Counted from the first letter of the stretch, positions 1-7,450 are shown. The stretch is 9,069 bases of DNA from DATAAM01 sp036260075 (GCA_036260075.1 DATAAM010000179.1:1-9069), one strand, 5' to 3'. Numbers and translations: made by a program. The notes: generated from the letters alone by a model not told the origin.

Positions 1-63
1 AAGATGTCGAAGGACGACGCGCTGGCCGAGGGCTTGGCCCCCTGCCGCGTCTGCAACCCCTAG
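1..63 (+). CDS. C-terminal end of a protein with an Ada-like Cys-x-x-Cys tail (5' truncated)
   Basis: Frame 1 is open from the first base of the window to a TAG at 61-63 and gives 20 residues ending in APCRVCNP. A protein ending in a 'G-x-x-PC-x-x-C-x-P' tail is typical of small metal-binding modules resembling the zinc site of the Ada N-terminal domain, which in actinobacteria often close nuclease-like or uncharacterised proteins. Two cysteines of a probable four-Cys or Cys/His zinc site are visible (residues 15 and 18 of the fragment); the partners would lie outside the window. The gene converges on livF with only 21 bases between the stop codons. The rest of the protein cannot be seen, so no function is assigned. 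A chance open frame is possible because the fragment is so short, but the motif at the very end argues for a real gene. Confidence 0.5.
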   Translation, partial: KMSKDDALAEGLAPCRVCNP

Positions 64-64
64 G

Positions 65-84
65 CCCGCCCCGGTGAGGGCCGC

Positions 85-93
<9 letters not shown>
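65..93. terminator. Hairpin between convergent genes, possible bidirectional terminator
   Basis: CCCGCC (65-70) pairs with GGCGGG (88-93), and inside it TGAG (75-78) pairs with CTCA (84-87) around a 5-base loop. Bases 71-74 bulge on one side. The structure starts just after the left-edge stop codon and takes in the livF stop codon (85-87). No T-run follows on either strand, so an intrinsic terminator is only inferred from the placement between two converging genes. Confidence 0.35.
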
Positions 94-803
<710 letters not shown>

Positions 804-804
<1 letters not shown>

Positions 805-1580
805 TACGCCACGTCCTCCGCTTCCTCGCCGAGGTACGCGGTGACCACCTCGGGATGCGTGCGCACGGCCTCGGGCTTGCCCTCCGTGAGGAGCTGCCCG
901 AAGTTCAGGCAGTACACGTAGTCGCACACGGCCACGACCAGTGGCACGTGGTGCTCGATCATCAGGACGGTGAGGGCCAGCTCCTTGCGCAGCTTGAGCA
1001 GCCGGTCGCCGAACTGGTGCGACTCCTCCGGGCCCATGCCCGAGGTGGGCTCGTCGAGCATGAGGATCTCGGGGTCGGTGGCCAGCACCACGGCCATCTC
1101 GACGTTCTTCATGGTGCCGTAGGGCAGGCCCGCCACCCGACGATGGGCCAGGTCGGCCAGCCCCACGAGGTCGAGCAGCTCCATGCCCTGCTGACGCAGC
1201 TCGCGCTCTGTCTTCCACGTCATCGGGACACCCACCATCCCGGAGGCAGCGCCGTACTCCACCTTGGTGTGCATGGCGGTGATGACGTTGTCGAGCACGG
1301 TGGCGCCCTTCACCAAGCCGACCTGCTGGAACGTGCGCCCCATCCCCATGGCCGCCCGTTCGTGGATGGGCACGTCGGTCACGTCCTGGCCGAGGAACTC
1401 GACGGCTCCCTCGTTGGGCCGGTAGAAGCCGGTGATGCAGTTGAAGAGGGTGGTCTTGCCCGCGCCGTTGGGGCCGATGAGGCCGACGATCTCCCACTCG
1501 TTGACGCGCACCGACACCTCGGAGAGCGCCTGGAGGCCGCCGAAGCGGATCGAGACATCGCGCACGTCAAGGACGGCCAC
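804..1580 (-). CDS. livG: HAAT-family ABC transporter ATP-binding protein LivG
   Basis: Second ATPase of the transporter, 258 residues from the GTG at 1580. Motifs in this numbering: Walker A GPNGAGKT (36-43), GRTFQ with Q-loop Q85, signature LPYGT (152-156), Walker B ILMLDE (172-177), switch histidine H210 in MIEHHV. The C-terminal extension with HPEVVTAYLG is the LivG-type tail that marks this subunit against LivF. The start is debatable. A GTG at 1586 would add two residues, but AGGAGG (1587-1592) abuts it directly and is six bases from the GTG at 1580, so the latter is preferred. The gene overlaps livM by 14 bases and livF by one. The signature is altered: Thr replaces the usual Gln, and the conserved Arg of the following helix is Val164. 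Whether this lowers ATPase activity is not known. Confidence 0.93.
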
Positions 1581-2613
1581 TGACACCCTCCTGCACGAAC
1601 TCTTCGTGGTGGACCTTGAACGAGCCGCCTGACAACCACTGCGTCAGCGGCTTGATCTGCTGGCCCACACCGCCCGGATAGGAGATGAGCGTGAGCACCA
1701 GGAGCAGCGAGCCGATGGCGAGCGACCAGAAGGCCCACTTCAGGCCGAACTGGTCGCTGGCGTAGATCGGCGCCAAGTCGAAGAAGGCGGCGAACACCAC
1801 GATGCCCGCGGGCGAGCGCAACCCGCCCACCACCGTGATGATCACGAGCAGGAGCGCCAGAGAGAAGCCGAGCCCCTGGGAGTCGACCCGCTGGTTGCGG
1901 AAGGCGTACAAGGCACCGGCGAGCCCGACGAAGGCGCCCGCCACCACGAAGGCCAGCAGCTTGTAACGGGCCACGGGGATGCCGTAGGACGCGGCCACCT
2001 GCTCGTTCTCCCGAATGGCGTTGACCGCCCGCCCGGCCTTGCTGCGCACGAAGCGCCAGTTGACGAACAGCACCAGCGCCAGCATCACGAGCGTGAAGTA
2101 GTAGAAGGCCCGGTCGCCGACGAGGAAGTCGGGCCGGGCCGCCTCGACACCGGAGCCCCGCCCGAAGATGCGCAGGTTGAAGATGGTCTCCTGCGCCATG
2201 CGGCCGTAGGCCAGGGTGACGAGGGCGAGGTACAGGCCCCGCACCCGCAGGGCGACCACGCCCATGAGCAGCGAGGCGATGGCGCCGCTGATCGCGCCCG
2301 TGGCCAAGCCGATCCCGAACGACTGCTCCTGCACCGAGACGGTGTAGGCGGCCACGAAGGCACCCACGCCGAGGAAGCCCTGGTGGCCGAGCGAGATCTG
2401 TCCCGCGTAGCCGATGAGCACGTTGAGCGACAGGGCGGCGATGGCGAAGATCACGGCCAGCGAGAACCGCTGGGCATGGAAGTCGGGCAGCGCCAACGGG
2501 TAGAGGAGCACCAGCGCGGCGATCAGCGCCCAGACCACCAGGCGGGGCGTCCAGCGCAGGGCGACCCGCCCGAGTGAGTGTGGCTCGTCGTAGGCGACGT
2601 CGGCGACGGCCAT
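1567..2613 (-). CDS. livM: HAAT-family ABC transporter permease LivM
   Basis: Encodes a 348-residue integral membrane permease, one half of the solute channel with LivH. The family hallmark LNVLIGYAGQISLGHQGFLG runs from about residue 63 to 82, and the cytoplasmic coupling-loop type sequence RAVNAIRENEQVAASYGI lies near 195-212, where the ATPases dock. About eight to nine hydrophobic segments are visible, starting near residues 25-43 and ending near 294-312. VVGGLRSPAG (271-280) matches the conserved loop near the end of LivM proteins. The length is ordinary for LivM without a fused ATPase. A 24-residue soluble N-terminus and a polar C-terminal tail (about 315-348) face the cytoplasm. The ATG at 2613 overlaps the livH stop as TGATG, with AGGAGG six bases upstream, so coupling is likely. 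Confidence 0.95.
   Translation of the reverse strand: MAVADVAYDEPHSLGRVALRWTPRLVVWALIAALVLLYPLALPDFHAQRFSLAVIFAIAALSLNVLIGYAGQISLGHQGFLGVGAFVAAYTVSVQEQSFGIGLATGAISGAIASLLMGVVALRVRGLYLALVTLAYGRMAQETIFNLRIFGRGSGVEAARPDFLVGDRAFYYFTLVMLALVLFVNWRFVRSKAGRAVNAIRENEQVAASYGIPVARYKLLAFVVAGAFVGLAGALYAFRNQRVDSQGLGFSLALLLVIITVVGGLRSPAGIVVFAAFFDLAPIYASDQFGLKWAFWSLAIGSLLLVLTLISYPGGVGQQIKPLTQWLSGGSFKVHHEEFVQEGVSGRP
1587..1592 (-). promoter_or_regulatory. Shine-Dalgarno of livG, decides the start
   Basis: The minus strand reads AGGAGG followed by GTGTCAGTG. Spacing is zero to the first GTG (1586) and six bases to the second (1580). Six bases is workable for a ribosome and zero is not, which supports the second GTG as the start. 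The site lies inside the end of livM. Confidence 0.6.
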
Positions 2614-3497
2614 CAGGCCTCCTTCCCGAGCAGGCCGGTGGGACGGAACGCCAGCACGCCGAGCAGCAGGGTGAACACGGCCAGTTCACCCGGCGCAGGG
2701 AGGTTCTCGCTCACCCAGTCGACATCGGCGAGGTAGACGGCGCTGAAGGACTGCACGAGGCCGAGCACCAGTGCGCCGAGGACGGCACCAGGCATGCTGG
2801 TCATGCCCCCCACCACGGCGGCAACGAAGGCGAACGTGAGGAAGTCGGCGGTCATGAAGCCGGGGGTGAAGGCCTGCAACGCGGCCATCGTGACGCCCGC
2901 GATGCCCGCCAGCAGGCCGGCCATGCCCCACACCAGCGCCGACATCCGCCGCGTGCCGATGCCCACCAGGTCGGTGGCGACCGGCTCCTGCGAGGCGGCG
3001 AGCACGGCAAGGCCCATGCCGGTGCGGAAGAACGCGAACAGCCCGACGGTGACCACCACCAGGCAGGCGACGACGAGCACCTGCTGCCACTTGACGGCGA
3101 CGCTCCACACCTCGATGGCGTTGCCCTGGACGAGCGGGGGGTAGGCCCGCAGGCTGGCGTCACCGATGGCGAGCTGGATGGCGATTGACGCGCTGGTGAT
3201 GGCCGCCGTCGCCACCAAGAGCGTCACCTTCGGCGCGTTGAAGAGGGGCTGCACCACCAACCGCTCGGTGAGCAGCCCCATCAGCACGCCGACCAGCACG
3301 CCGATCAGCATGGCTGTCCACATCGGCAGGCGGAACGACAGCAGGTACGACGTGAAGGCCGCCACCGTGCCGAACTCGCCTTGGGCGAAGTTGAACACCC
3401 GACTGCCCTTGTAGACCAGGACCAGCCCGAGGGCGAGCAGGGCGAAGGGGGCGCCGTTGATCAGGCCGATCAACACCGTCGACAGGAACTTGTCCAT
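2613..3497 (-). CDS. livH: HAAT-family ABC transporter permease LivH
   Basis: Encodes a 294-residue membrane permease that partners LivM. The N-terminal sequence GLINGAPFALLALGLVLVY followed by RVFNFAQGEF (residues 11-42) is the LivH hallmark, and VVGGMTSMPGAVLGALVLGL (218-237 region) is the conserved late loop and helix. Around eight hydrophobic stretches are visible. The start at ATG 3497 is fixed by the hallmark beginning a few residues in. Unlike its neighbours, the 15-base gap after the upstream stop (3498-3512) contains no convincing Shine-Dalgarno, and the start codon sits in the centre of the 10-base palindrome GTCCATGGAC (3492-3501). Translation may depend on ribosomes ending the upstream gene. 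The TGA overlaps the livM ATG by one base. Confidence 0.95.
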   Translation of the reverse strand: MDKFLSTVLIGLINGAPFALLALGLVLVYKGSRVFNFAQGEFGTVAAFTSYLLSFRLPMWTAMLIGVLVGVLMGLLTERLVVQPLFNAPKVTLLVATAAITSASIAIQLAIGDASLRAYPPLVQGNAIEVWSVAVKWQQVLVVACLVVVTVGLFAFFRTGMGLAVLAASQEPVATDLVGIGTRRMSALVWGMAGLLAGIAGVTMAALQAFTPGFMTADFLTFAFVAAVVGGMTSMPGAVLGALVLGLVQSFSAVYLADVDWVSENLPAPGELAVFTLLLGVLAFRPTGLLGKEA

Positions 3498-3512
3498 GGA
3501 CCGCGGTGCTGC

Positions 3513-4979
3513 TCAGTACTCGAGGAAGATTGTCGGCGTTGTGTACTCGCCGCCGGAGTAGGCACCCGAGGAGCCTGTGCATGTCGCCTTGAGCACGTGC
3601 ACCTGTAAGGCGCCGAAGTGCTGGCCCGGGGCGTAGCTGAGCACGGGGCCGAGGCCGGTGTTGAGGCCTGTCGTGCTCTCCATCGTTGTCACGAACTTGG
3701 CCCGGGTGAGCTCGGGGCCCACCCTGTCGAGCAGCATGACCATGCCCTTGGTGGTGCCCCACAGGGCGACCCAGATGTCGTCCCACTGGCTGGCGTTGGC
3801 TCCTTGCGATGTGCCCGCCTTGAAGTCGGCGTCCATGCCGGGGGCCTTGTCCTTGCCGGGGAACGGGGAGAAGAACGTCGAGCCGATGAACTTGTCGCCC
3901 GAGCTGCGGCAGGCGTTCTTGGCCACCTCGTTGACGCCCATGGTGACGCCGATGCCCGCCCACTGCGGCGTGCAGCCGGTGGGCTGGCCGCCGATGACGA
4001 ACAGCCAGTCCTTGGGGGCCATGAGCGGGAAGGCGATCGTCGCCCGGGCGTCGCAGAGCTGCCGGGCGGCGGCGTTGAGCTCGCTCTGGCTCGGGACCCG
4101 CGACAGCTTGATCGTCTTGGCGCCGGGCAGCGCCGCCTGCCAGGCGGCCACTGCGTCGCCGAAGTTGGGCGTGTCGGAGTAGACCATGAAGACCTTCGAC
4201 GGATCGGCGGCCTTGTCGGGCCACTGCTGCTTCATGTACTGCACGAGGTAGGGCACCTGGGCCCGGTAGCTCATGGAGATGGCGAAGTAGTTCTTGAGCC
4301 TGGTCAGGCCCTTCTCCGTCACGCCGGCCGACAGGTAGGGCACGGCCGCCGTCGCTGCGTACCGGGCGCACGCCTGGATCTGGTCGGTGCCCGCGGCACC
4401 GATGAGGAGGAAGGCGTTGCGCTGCTTGACCAGCTCCTGGCACCGCTGGGTCGCCACTGCGGGCTGGTACTGGTCGTCGACGATCTCGATCTCCAGCGAT
4501 CGGCCGTGAATGCCGCCCCTGGCGTTGTAGTAGTTCTTCACGAAGTTGGCCGCCGACTGGAAGGTGCTCGGCAGCGGTGCCGCCCCGGTGATCGGGGCGT
4601 GGATGCCGATGGTGATTGTCTTGCCCCACACCTTGGTGGTCGCCGTGCCACCGCCACCGCCGTCGTCGCCGTCGTCCGTTGCCGTCCCACCGCTGCCTCC
4701 CGCGACGCGGCGAGTGGTGCTACGGCCGCCTGCGCTGCCGCCGGCACTGCCGGTGGCGCTGCCGGTGATGGGGTTGCCCGCGGCGTCGACCGCGCCGGTG
4801 CCTCCGTCGATGGGGTTGCCCTCGGCGTCGACCGCGCCGGCCTCGCCGTCGAGCCCGTCACTGGCCAGCTCGGCGTTGCCGCCGGTGGCGACGTGGACGC
4901 CGCTCTTCTGACCGCACGCCGCCACGACCAGCGACAGCACAGCCAACAAGGCGACGGTGGGAAGCAGGCGCCTGCGCAT
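3513..4979 (-). CDS. Lipoprotein solute-binding protein of the Liv-type transporter (Peripla_BP_6-like)
   Basis: Encodes a 488-residue extracytoplasmic receptor that would bind the solute and deliver it to LivHM. The N-terminus MRRR, a hydrophobic core and the lipobox VVAAC give a lipidated Cys22. Residues about 34-116 are a low-complexity tether rich in Gly, Ala, Thr, Ser and Asp. It includes two near-identical copies of a 14-residue unit (48-61 and 62-74) and a DDGDDGGGGG stretch. The binding fold begins at about 119 with TITIGIHAPITG. NARGGIHGR (152-160), EIVDDQYQPAVA (165-176) and LLIGAAGTDQ (191-200) fit type I periplasmic binding proteins of the Liv/amide family. Six cysteines lie in the fold (180, 204, 309, 336, 357, 467). 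Excluding the tether, length is close to the family's usual 370-400. The ATG follows the upstream stop by two bases, with GAGG nine bases before it. The ligand cannot be read from sequence: branched-chain amino acids are the default, but amides, urea-like compounds or aromatic acids are possible. Confidence 0.9.
   Translation of the reverse strand: MRRRLLPTVALLAVLSLVVAACGQKSGVHVATGGNAELASDGLDGEAGAVDAEGNPIDGGTGAVDAAGNPITGSATGSAGGSAGGRSTTRRVAGGSGGTATDDGDDGGGGGTATTKVWGKTITIGIHAPITGAAPLPSTFQSAANFVKNYYNARGGIHGRSLEIEIVDDQYQPAVATQRCQELVKQRNAFLLIGAAGTDQIQACARYAATAAVPYLSAGVTEKGLTRLKNYFAISMSYRAQVPYLVQYMKQQWPDKAADPSKVFMVYSDTPNFGDAVAAWQAALPGAKTIKLSRVPSQSELNAAARQLCDARATIAFPLMAPKDWLFVIGGQPTGCTPQWAGIGVTMGVNEVAKNACRSSGDKFIGSTFFSPFPGKDKAPGMDADFKAGTSQGANASQWDDIWVALWGTTKGMVMLLDRVGPELTRAKFVTTMESTTGLNTGLGPVLSYAPGQHFGALQVHVLKATCTGSSGAYSGGEYTTPTIFLEY
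4767..4840 (-). repeat. Two-copy tandem repeat, 42-base period, in the binding-protein tether
   Basis: The 32-base blocks 4767-4798 and 4809-4840 are identical except at one position and are spaced by 42 bases. They encode GAVDAEGNPI and GAVDAAGNPI, separated by linker residues. The period is a multiple of three, so copy-number change would lengthen or shorten the tether without breaking the frame. Confidence 0.85.
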
Positions 4980-4981
4980 CG

Positions 4982-6268
4982 TCAGATACCTCGTGTGAGA
5001 TCGGAGCCGCCGTTGGCGGCCTGTCGTTGGGCAAGGACGCGGCTAACGCCGCCACGTCGGGCGGGAACGGGATCACCCATGGGCCCCAGCGCCGTGCCGG
5101 TGCCCCAGAAGGCGACGACGGCGAGCGGGAGGAGGATGAGGATCGCCCAGGGGAACGGTGTGTTGCTGATGGGCCGTGTGCGCCCTTGCTCGGTGCTGGG
5201 AAGCGCCACGTCTTGGACCTCCTGCGGCGCTTCCTCGGGCAACGGCTCGCTCCCCACGTCGGTGGGGATGATGTCGAGCTCGGGAACGGCCTCGAACGTC
5301 CCTTCGTCGTCGCTGACGATGTCCTCGAAGAACTCCTCGCCGTCGGTGTCGAGGTCACCGAGGTCGTCGTCGCCGAAGTCGTCCTCGGGTGCCGGGGTGA
5401 ACTCGAAGATCACCTGGGGCAGCACCGGCTTGGTTGTGGCGCACCCGACGCCGCCGGGCGCGCTGCACTGGTTGTTGCTGGTGGGGGCGTCGTTGTAGCC
5501 CGAGAAGGTGAGCTGGAACGGCGCGAGCTCGGTCTTTGTGGTCGGCGTGCCCGGCCTGATCACCACACCGAAGCCGGTTCCGTCGAGCCACGACTGCGCA
5601 AAGCTCGTGAGGTCGAAGGTGAACACCGCGGTGGTTGTGGTGGGAGGCGACGACCCCGTCCCTGTCGTTGTCACGGAGGTGACCGCCGTGGGCACGACGC
5701 ACGCCGTGCCTGCCAGCGGGCGGGTCTCCCACGGGTTGGAGCCGGGCTCCGACGCCCATCCCTCCAGGATGTTGCAGGCCTGGATGGGAGGCGGTGTGGG
5801 CGAGGACCCCCACACCCAGGTGTCGCCGCTGTTGCGGCCGTTGTTGTCGACGGCTTGGGCCAGCTTCACCTCGAACTTCGTGACGGAGGCCCCGATGTAG
5901 TCGAAGATGTCCCAGCTGAAGGCTGCCCACCCGGTGTCGCCGCCGGTGTTCGACCGGTCGGAGGCGTCGCCGCCCGCGCTCGACACGACGTAGGCGCCCG
6001 TGGGCTTCGACTGCGGGGTGGGCACCTGCGTGGGGGCCACGGGACCGCACCCCTGGTTGGGGATTGTCACGGCTGTGCCGGTCGGCGTCTCGCAGGGGAT
6101 CTCGACCTGGGGTGCAGTGGGCTTGTTGCGGGCGAACCAGCCCTCGTCGGCGTAGCCGACCTGGGCCGTGTCGGCGCCCGCGCCGGGCGAGCTCACGATG
6201 AACGCGCCGGAGACGAGAGCAGCAAGTGCGATGAGATGGGCGATCAGCCTGCTTCGACGCAACGTCAC
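4982..6268 (-). CDS. Secreted, membrane-anchored surface protein of unknown function, co-transcribed with the Liv transporter
   Basis: Encodes 428 residues from the GTG at 6268. Residues 1-32 form a signal peptide (RRSR, hydrophobic core, probable cleavage at AGA-DT). An ectodomain follows to about 290. It holds six cysteines (59, 74, 165, 190, 268, 276) spaced as three pairs, which suggests disulphides. Patterns such as FTFDLTSFAQSWLDG and FQLTFSGY (216-258) resemble the beta-sandwich DNRLRE-type or carbohydrate-binding-like modules of secreted bacterial proteins. This is a resemblance only. Residues about 292-351 are strongly acidic (DDFGDDDLGDLD), a likely stalk, followed by one membrane helix (about 374-394) and a 34-residue basic cytoplasmic tail. 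An upstream in-frame ATG at 6349 was rejected: it lacks a Shine-Dalgarno and would add 27 residues before the signal peptide, whereas AAGGGGAA lies six bases before the GTG. Its stop is two bases from the binding-protein ATG, so it heads the transporter operon. I do not recognise a named family. Confidence 0.85.
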   Translation of the reverse strand: MTLRRSRLIAHLIALAALVSGAFIVSSPGAGADTAQVGYADEGWFARNKPTAPQVEIPCETPTGTAVTIPNQGCGPVAPTQVPTPQSKPTGAYVVSSAGGDASDRSNTGGDTGWAAFSWDIFDYIGASVTKFEVKLAQAVDNNGRNSGDTWVWGSSPTPPPIQACNILEGWASEPGSNPWETRPLAGTACVVPTAVTSVTTTGTGSSPPTTTTAVFTFDLTSFAQSWLDGTGFGVVIRPGTPTTKTELAPFQLTFSGYNDAPTSNNQCSAPGGVGCATTKPVLPQVIFEFTPAPEDDFGDDDLGDLDTDGEEFFEDIVSDDEGTFEAVPELDIIPTDVGSEPLPEEAPQEVQDVALPSTEQGRTRPISNTPFPWAILILLPLAVVAFWGTGTALGPMGDPVPARRGGVSRVLAQRQAANGGSDLTRGI

Positions 6269-6274
6269 CTCGAC

Positions 6275-6282
6275 TTCCCCTT
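6275..6282 (-). promoter_or_regulatory. Ribosome binding site supporting the GTG start at 6268
   Basis: The minus strand reads AAGGGGAA, six bases before the GTG at 6268. It is an imperfect but plausible Shine-Dalgarno. The competing ATG at 6349 has nothing similar in front of it. Confidence 0.45.
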
Positions 6283-6292
6283 GTCGACCAAC

Positions 6293-6321
6293 CCCCGGTG
6301 CGGTCCAGGCCGCGCCCGGGG
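6293..6321 (-). other. GC-rich leader hairpin ahead of the surface-protein gene
   Basis: CCCCGG (6293-6298) pairs perfectly with CCGGGG (6316-6321). Inside, GCGG (6300-6303) pairs with CCGC (6310-6313) around a 6-base loop. The hairpin ends 24 bases before the GTG start, and no T-run follows on the minus strand, so it does not look like a terminator. In a genome this rich in GC such a stem can arise by chance. Confidence 0.4.
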
Positions 6322-6325
6322 CACC

Positions 6326-6367
6326 AGCGTACAGCCGGACGTTACCCATCGGTAATCAGGCTGTCCT
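6326..6367 (-). promoter_or_regulatory. Candidate promoter region for the surface-protein/liv operon
   Basis: On the minus strand, AGGACA (6362-6367) and TAACGT (6339-6344) are separated by 17 bases and loosely fit -35 and -10 elements, with TAnnnT at -10 as is common in actinobacteria. A second pair, TTACCG (6350-6355) and TACGCT (6326-6331) with 18 bases between, is also possible. Neither is strong. The better argument is position: this is the only gap of any size between korB and the next cluster. Confidence 0.3.
6342..6355. promoter_or_regulatory. Inverted repeat, possible operator
   Basis: TTACC-CATC-GGTAA is a perfect 5-base inverted repeat with a 4-base spacer. It overlaps the candidate -10 and spacer region, where a repressor would act. 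It is one of few AT-containing stretches in the gap. It is short, so chance cannot be excluded, and no regulator gene is in the window. Confidence 0.35.
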
Positions 6368-6394
6368 TCGAGGCGCGGGTGACAAATCCCTGCC

Positions 6395-6424
6395 CTCGGC
6401 CGCCCCCGGAGAGCGGGCGCCGAG
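6395..6424 (-). terminator. Probable terminator hairpin after korB
   Basis: CTCGGC (6395-6400) pairs with GCCGAG (6419-6424), continued by GCCC (6402-6405) with GGGC (6415-6418), a 10-pair stem with one bulged base and a 9-base loop. On the minus strand it begins three bases after the korB stop codon. Only a weak ATTT follows about 12 bases later, so it may be an incomplete intrinsic terminator or a 3'-end stabilising structure. It separates korAB from the liv cluster. Confidence 0.55.
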
Positions 6425-6427
6425 TGC

Positions 6428-7446
6428 CTACCCCACCTGCCAGGTGGCCCCGGAGGCGAGCAGCTGGGCGAGCTCGCCGGGGCCGCGCTTCTCCTGGGCG
6501 GCCAGGAGCTGCTGCTGCATGAGGGACCCGTAGTCGGAGCGCTCGACGGCCCGGAACACCCCGATGGGCGTGGGCTCGTAGGGCCCGTGCGACAGGCGGC
6601 TCAGCATGAAGGCCAGGCCGGGGTCGGGGCGGGCCTCGTCGTGCACGAGGATGGCCTCGTCGCCCACCTCGGCCACGTCGGCGATGCGGGCATGCCCCTG
6701 GCCGTCGAGCACCACGCACTTCTCCCCGTCGGGGCCGAAGCGGACGGGCTTGCCGTGCTCGAGCGGGATCAGCATGTGCGGCCGCTGCTCCTTGCCGGTG
6801 ATCTGCTCGAAGGCCCCGTCGTTGAAGACGTTGCAGTTCTGGTAGATCTCCACGAACGAGGCGCCCTTGTGCTCGTGCGCCCGGCGGAAGATCTCCATCA
6901 TGTGCTTGCGGTCGAGGTCGTGCGTGCGGGCCACGAACGACGCCTCGGCGCCCAGCGCCAGGCTCACCGGGTTGAACGGGTGGTCGACCGAGCCGAACGG
7001 CGTCGACTTGGTGACCTTGCCGATCTCGCTGGTCGGCGAGTACTGGCCCTTGGTGAGACCGTAGATCTGGTTGTTGAACAGCAGGATCGTCACGTTGACG
7101 TTCCGCCGCAGGGCGTGGATGAGGTGGTTGCCGCCGATCGACAGGGCGTCGCCGTCGCCGGTGACGACCCACACGTCGAGCTCCGGCCGGGCGGTGGCCA
7201 AGCCGGTGGCGATGGCGGGCGCCCGGCCGTGGATCGAGTGCATGCCGTAGGTGTTCATGTAGTACGGGAACCGGCTGGAGCAGCCGATCCCGGAGACGAA
7301 CACGGTGTTCTCCCGGCGCACGCCGAGCTCGGGCATCAGCATCTGCACGGCGGTGAGGATCGAGTAGTCGCCGCAGCCCGGGCACCAGCGGACCTCCTGG
7401 TCGCTGGCCCAGTCCTTCTTCGTCGTCAACGGCACGGCGACGTCGC

Positions 7447-7450
<4 letters not shown>
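6428..7450 (-). CDS. korB: 2-oxoacid:ferredoxin oxidoreductase beta subunit (KorB, 2-oxoglutarate type)
   Basis: Encodes 340 residues of the thiamine-diphosphate and iron-sulfur subunit of a cytoplasmic 2-oxoacid:ferredoxin oxidoreductase, which converts a 2-oxoacid and CoA to acyl-CoA and CO2 while reducing ferredoxin. WCPGCGDYS gives Cys23 and Cys26, GIGCSSR gives Cys57, and YQNCN gives Cys196. This four-cysteine pattern fits the single [4Fe-4S] cluster of the family. The thiamine-diphosphate motif starts GDGDALSIGG (98-107) and ends FNN (125-127). The sequence YGMHSIHGRAPAIATGL (68-84) is typical of the KorB class. The length equals the family norm. The start is ATG at 7450, overlapping the korA stop as ATGA, with GGAGG ten bases upstream inside korA. 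There is no ferredoxin domain at the C-terminus. 2-Oxoglutarate is the likely substrate by similarity to mycobacterial KorAB; another 2-oxoacid is possible. Confidence 0.95.

Noticed and set aside
805..1497. Extension of the livF frame upstream into livG
   Set aside because: Sequence before MAALLEVEDL is out-of-frame livG; the TAATG junction with GGAGG upstream defines the start.
4640..4690. Short GCC/GTC-rich stretch resembling a microsatellite
   Set aside because: It simply encodes the Gly/Asp-rich part of the tether (DDGDDGGGGG); the units are imperfect and the frame is maintained.
3618..5498. Long plus-strand open frame (626 codons) antisense to the binding protein and surface protein
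   Set aside because: Its translation is rich in His, Arg, Gly and Ala with no recognisable motif, and it lies wholly opposite two clear genes. Such frames are expected opposite GC-rich coding DNA.
6269..6349. Alternative ATG start (6349) for the surface protein
   Set aside because: It would place 27 extra residues before the signal peptide, has no Shine-Dalgarno, and runs through the likely promoter and leader hairpin.
5027..6355. Plus-strand open frame (442 codons) antisense to the surface protein
   Set aside because: Low-complexity Gly/Arg/Val composition, no start signal, opposite a gene with a clear signal peptide and membrane helix.
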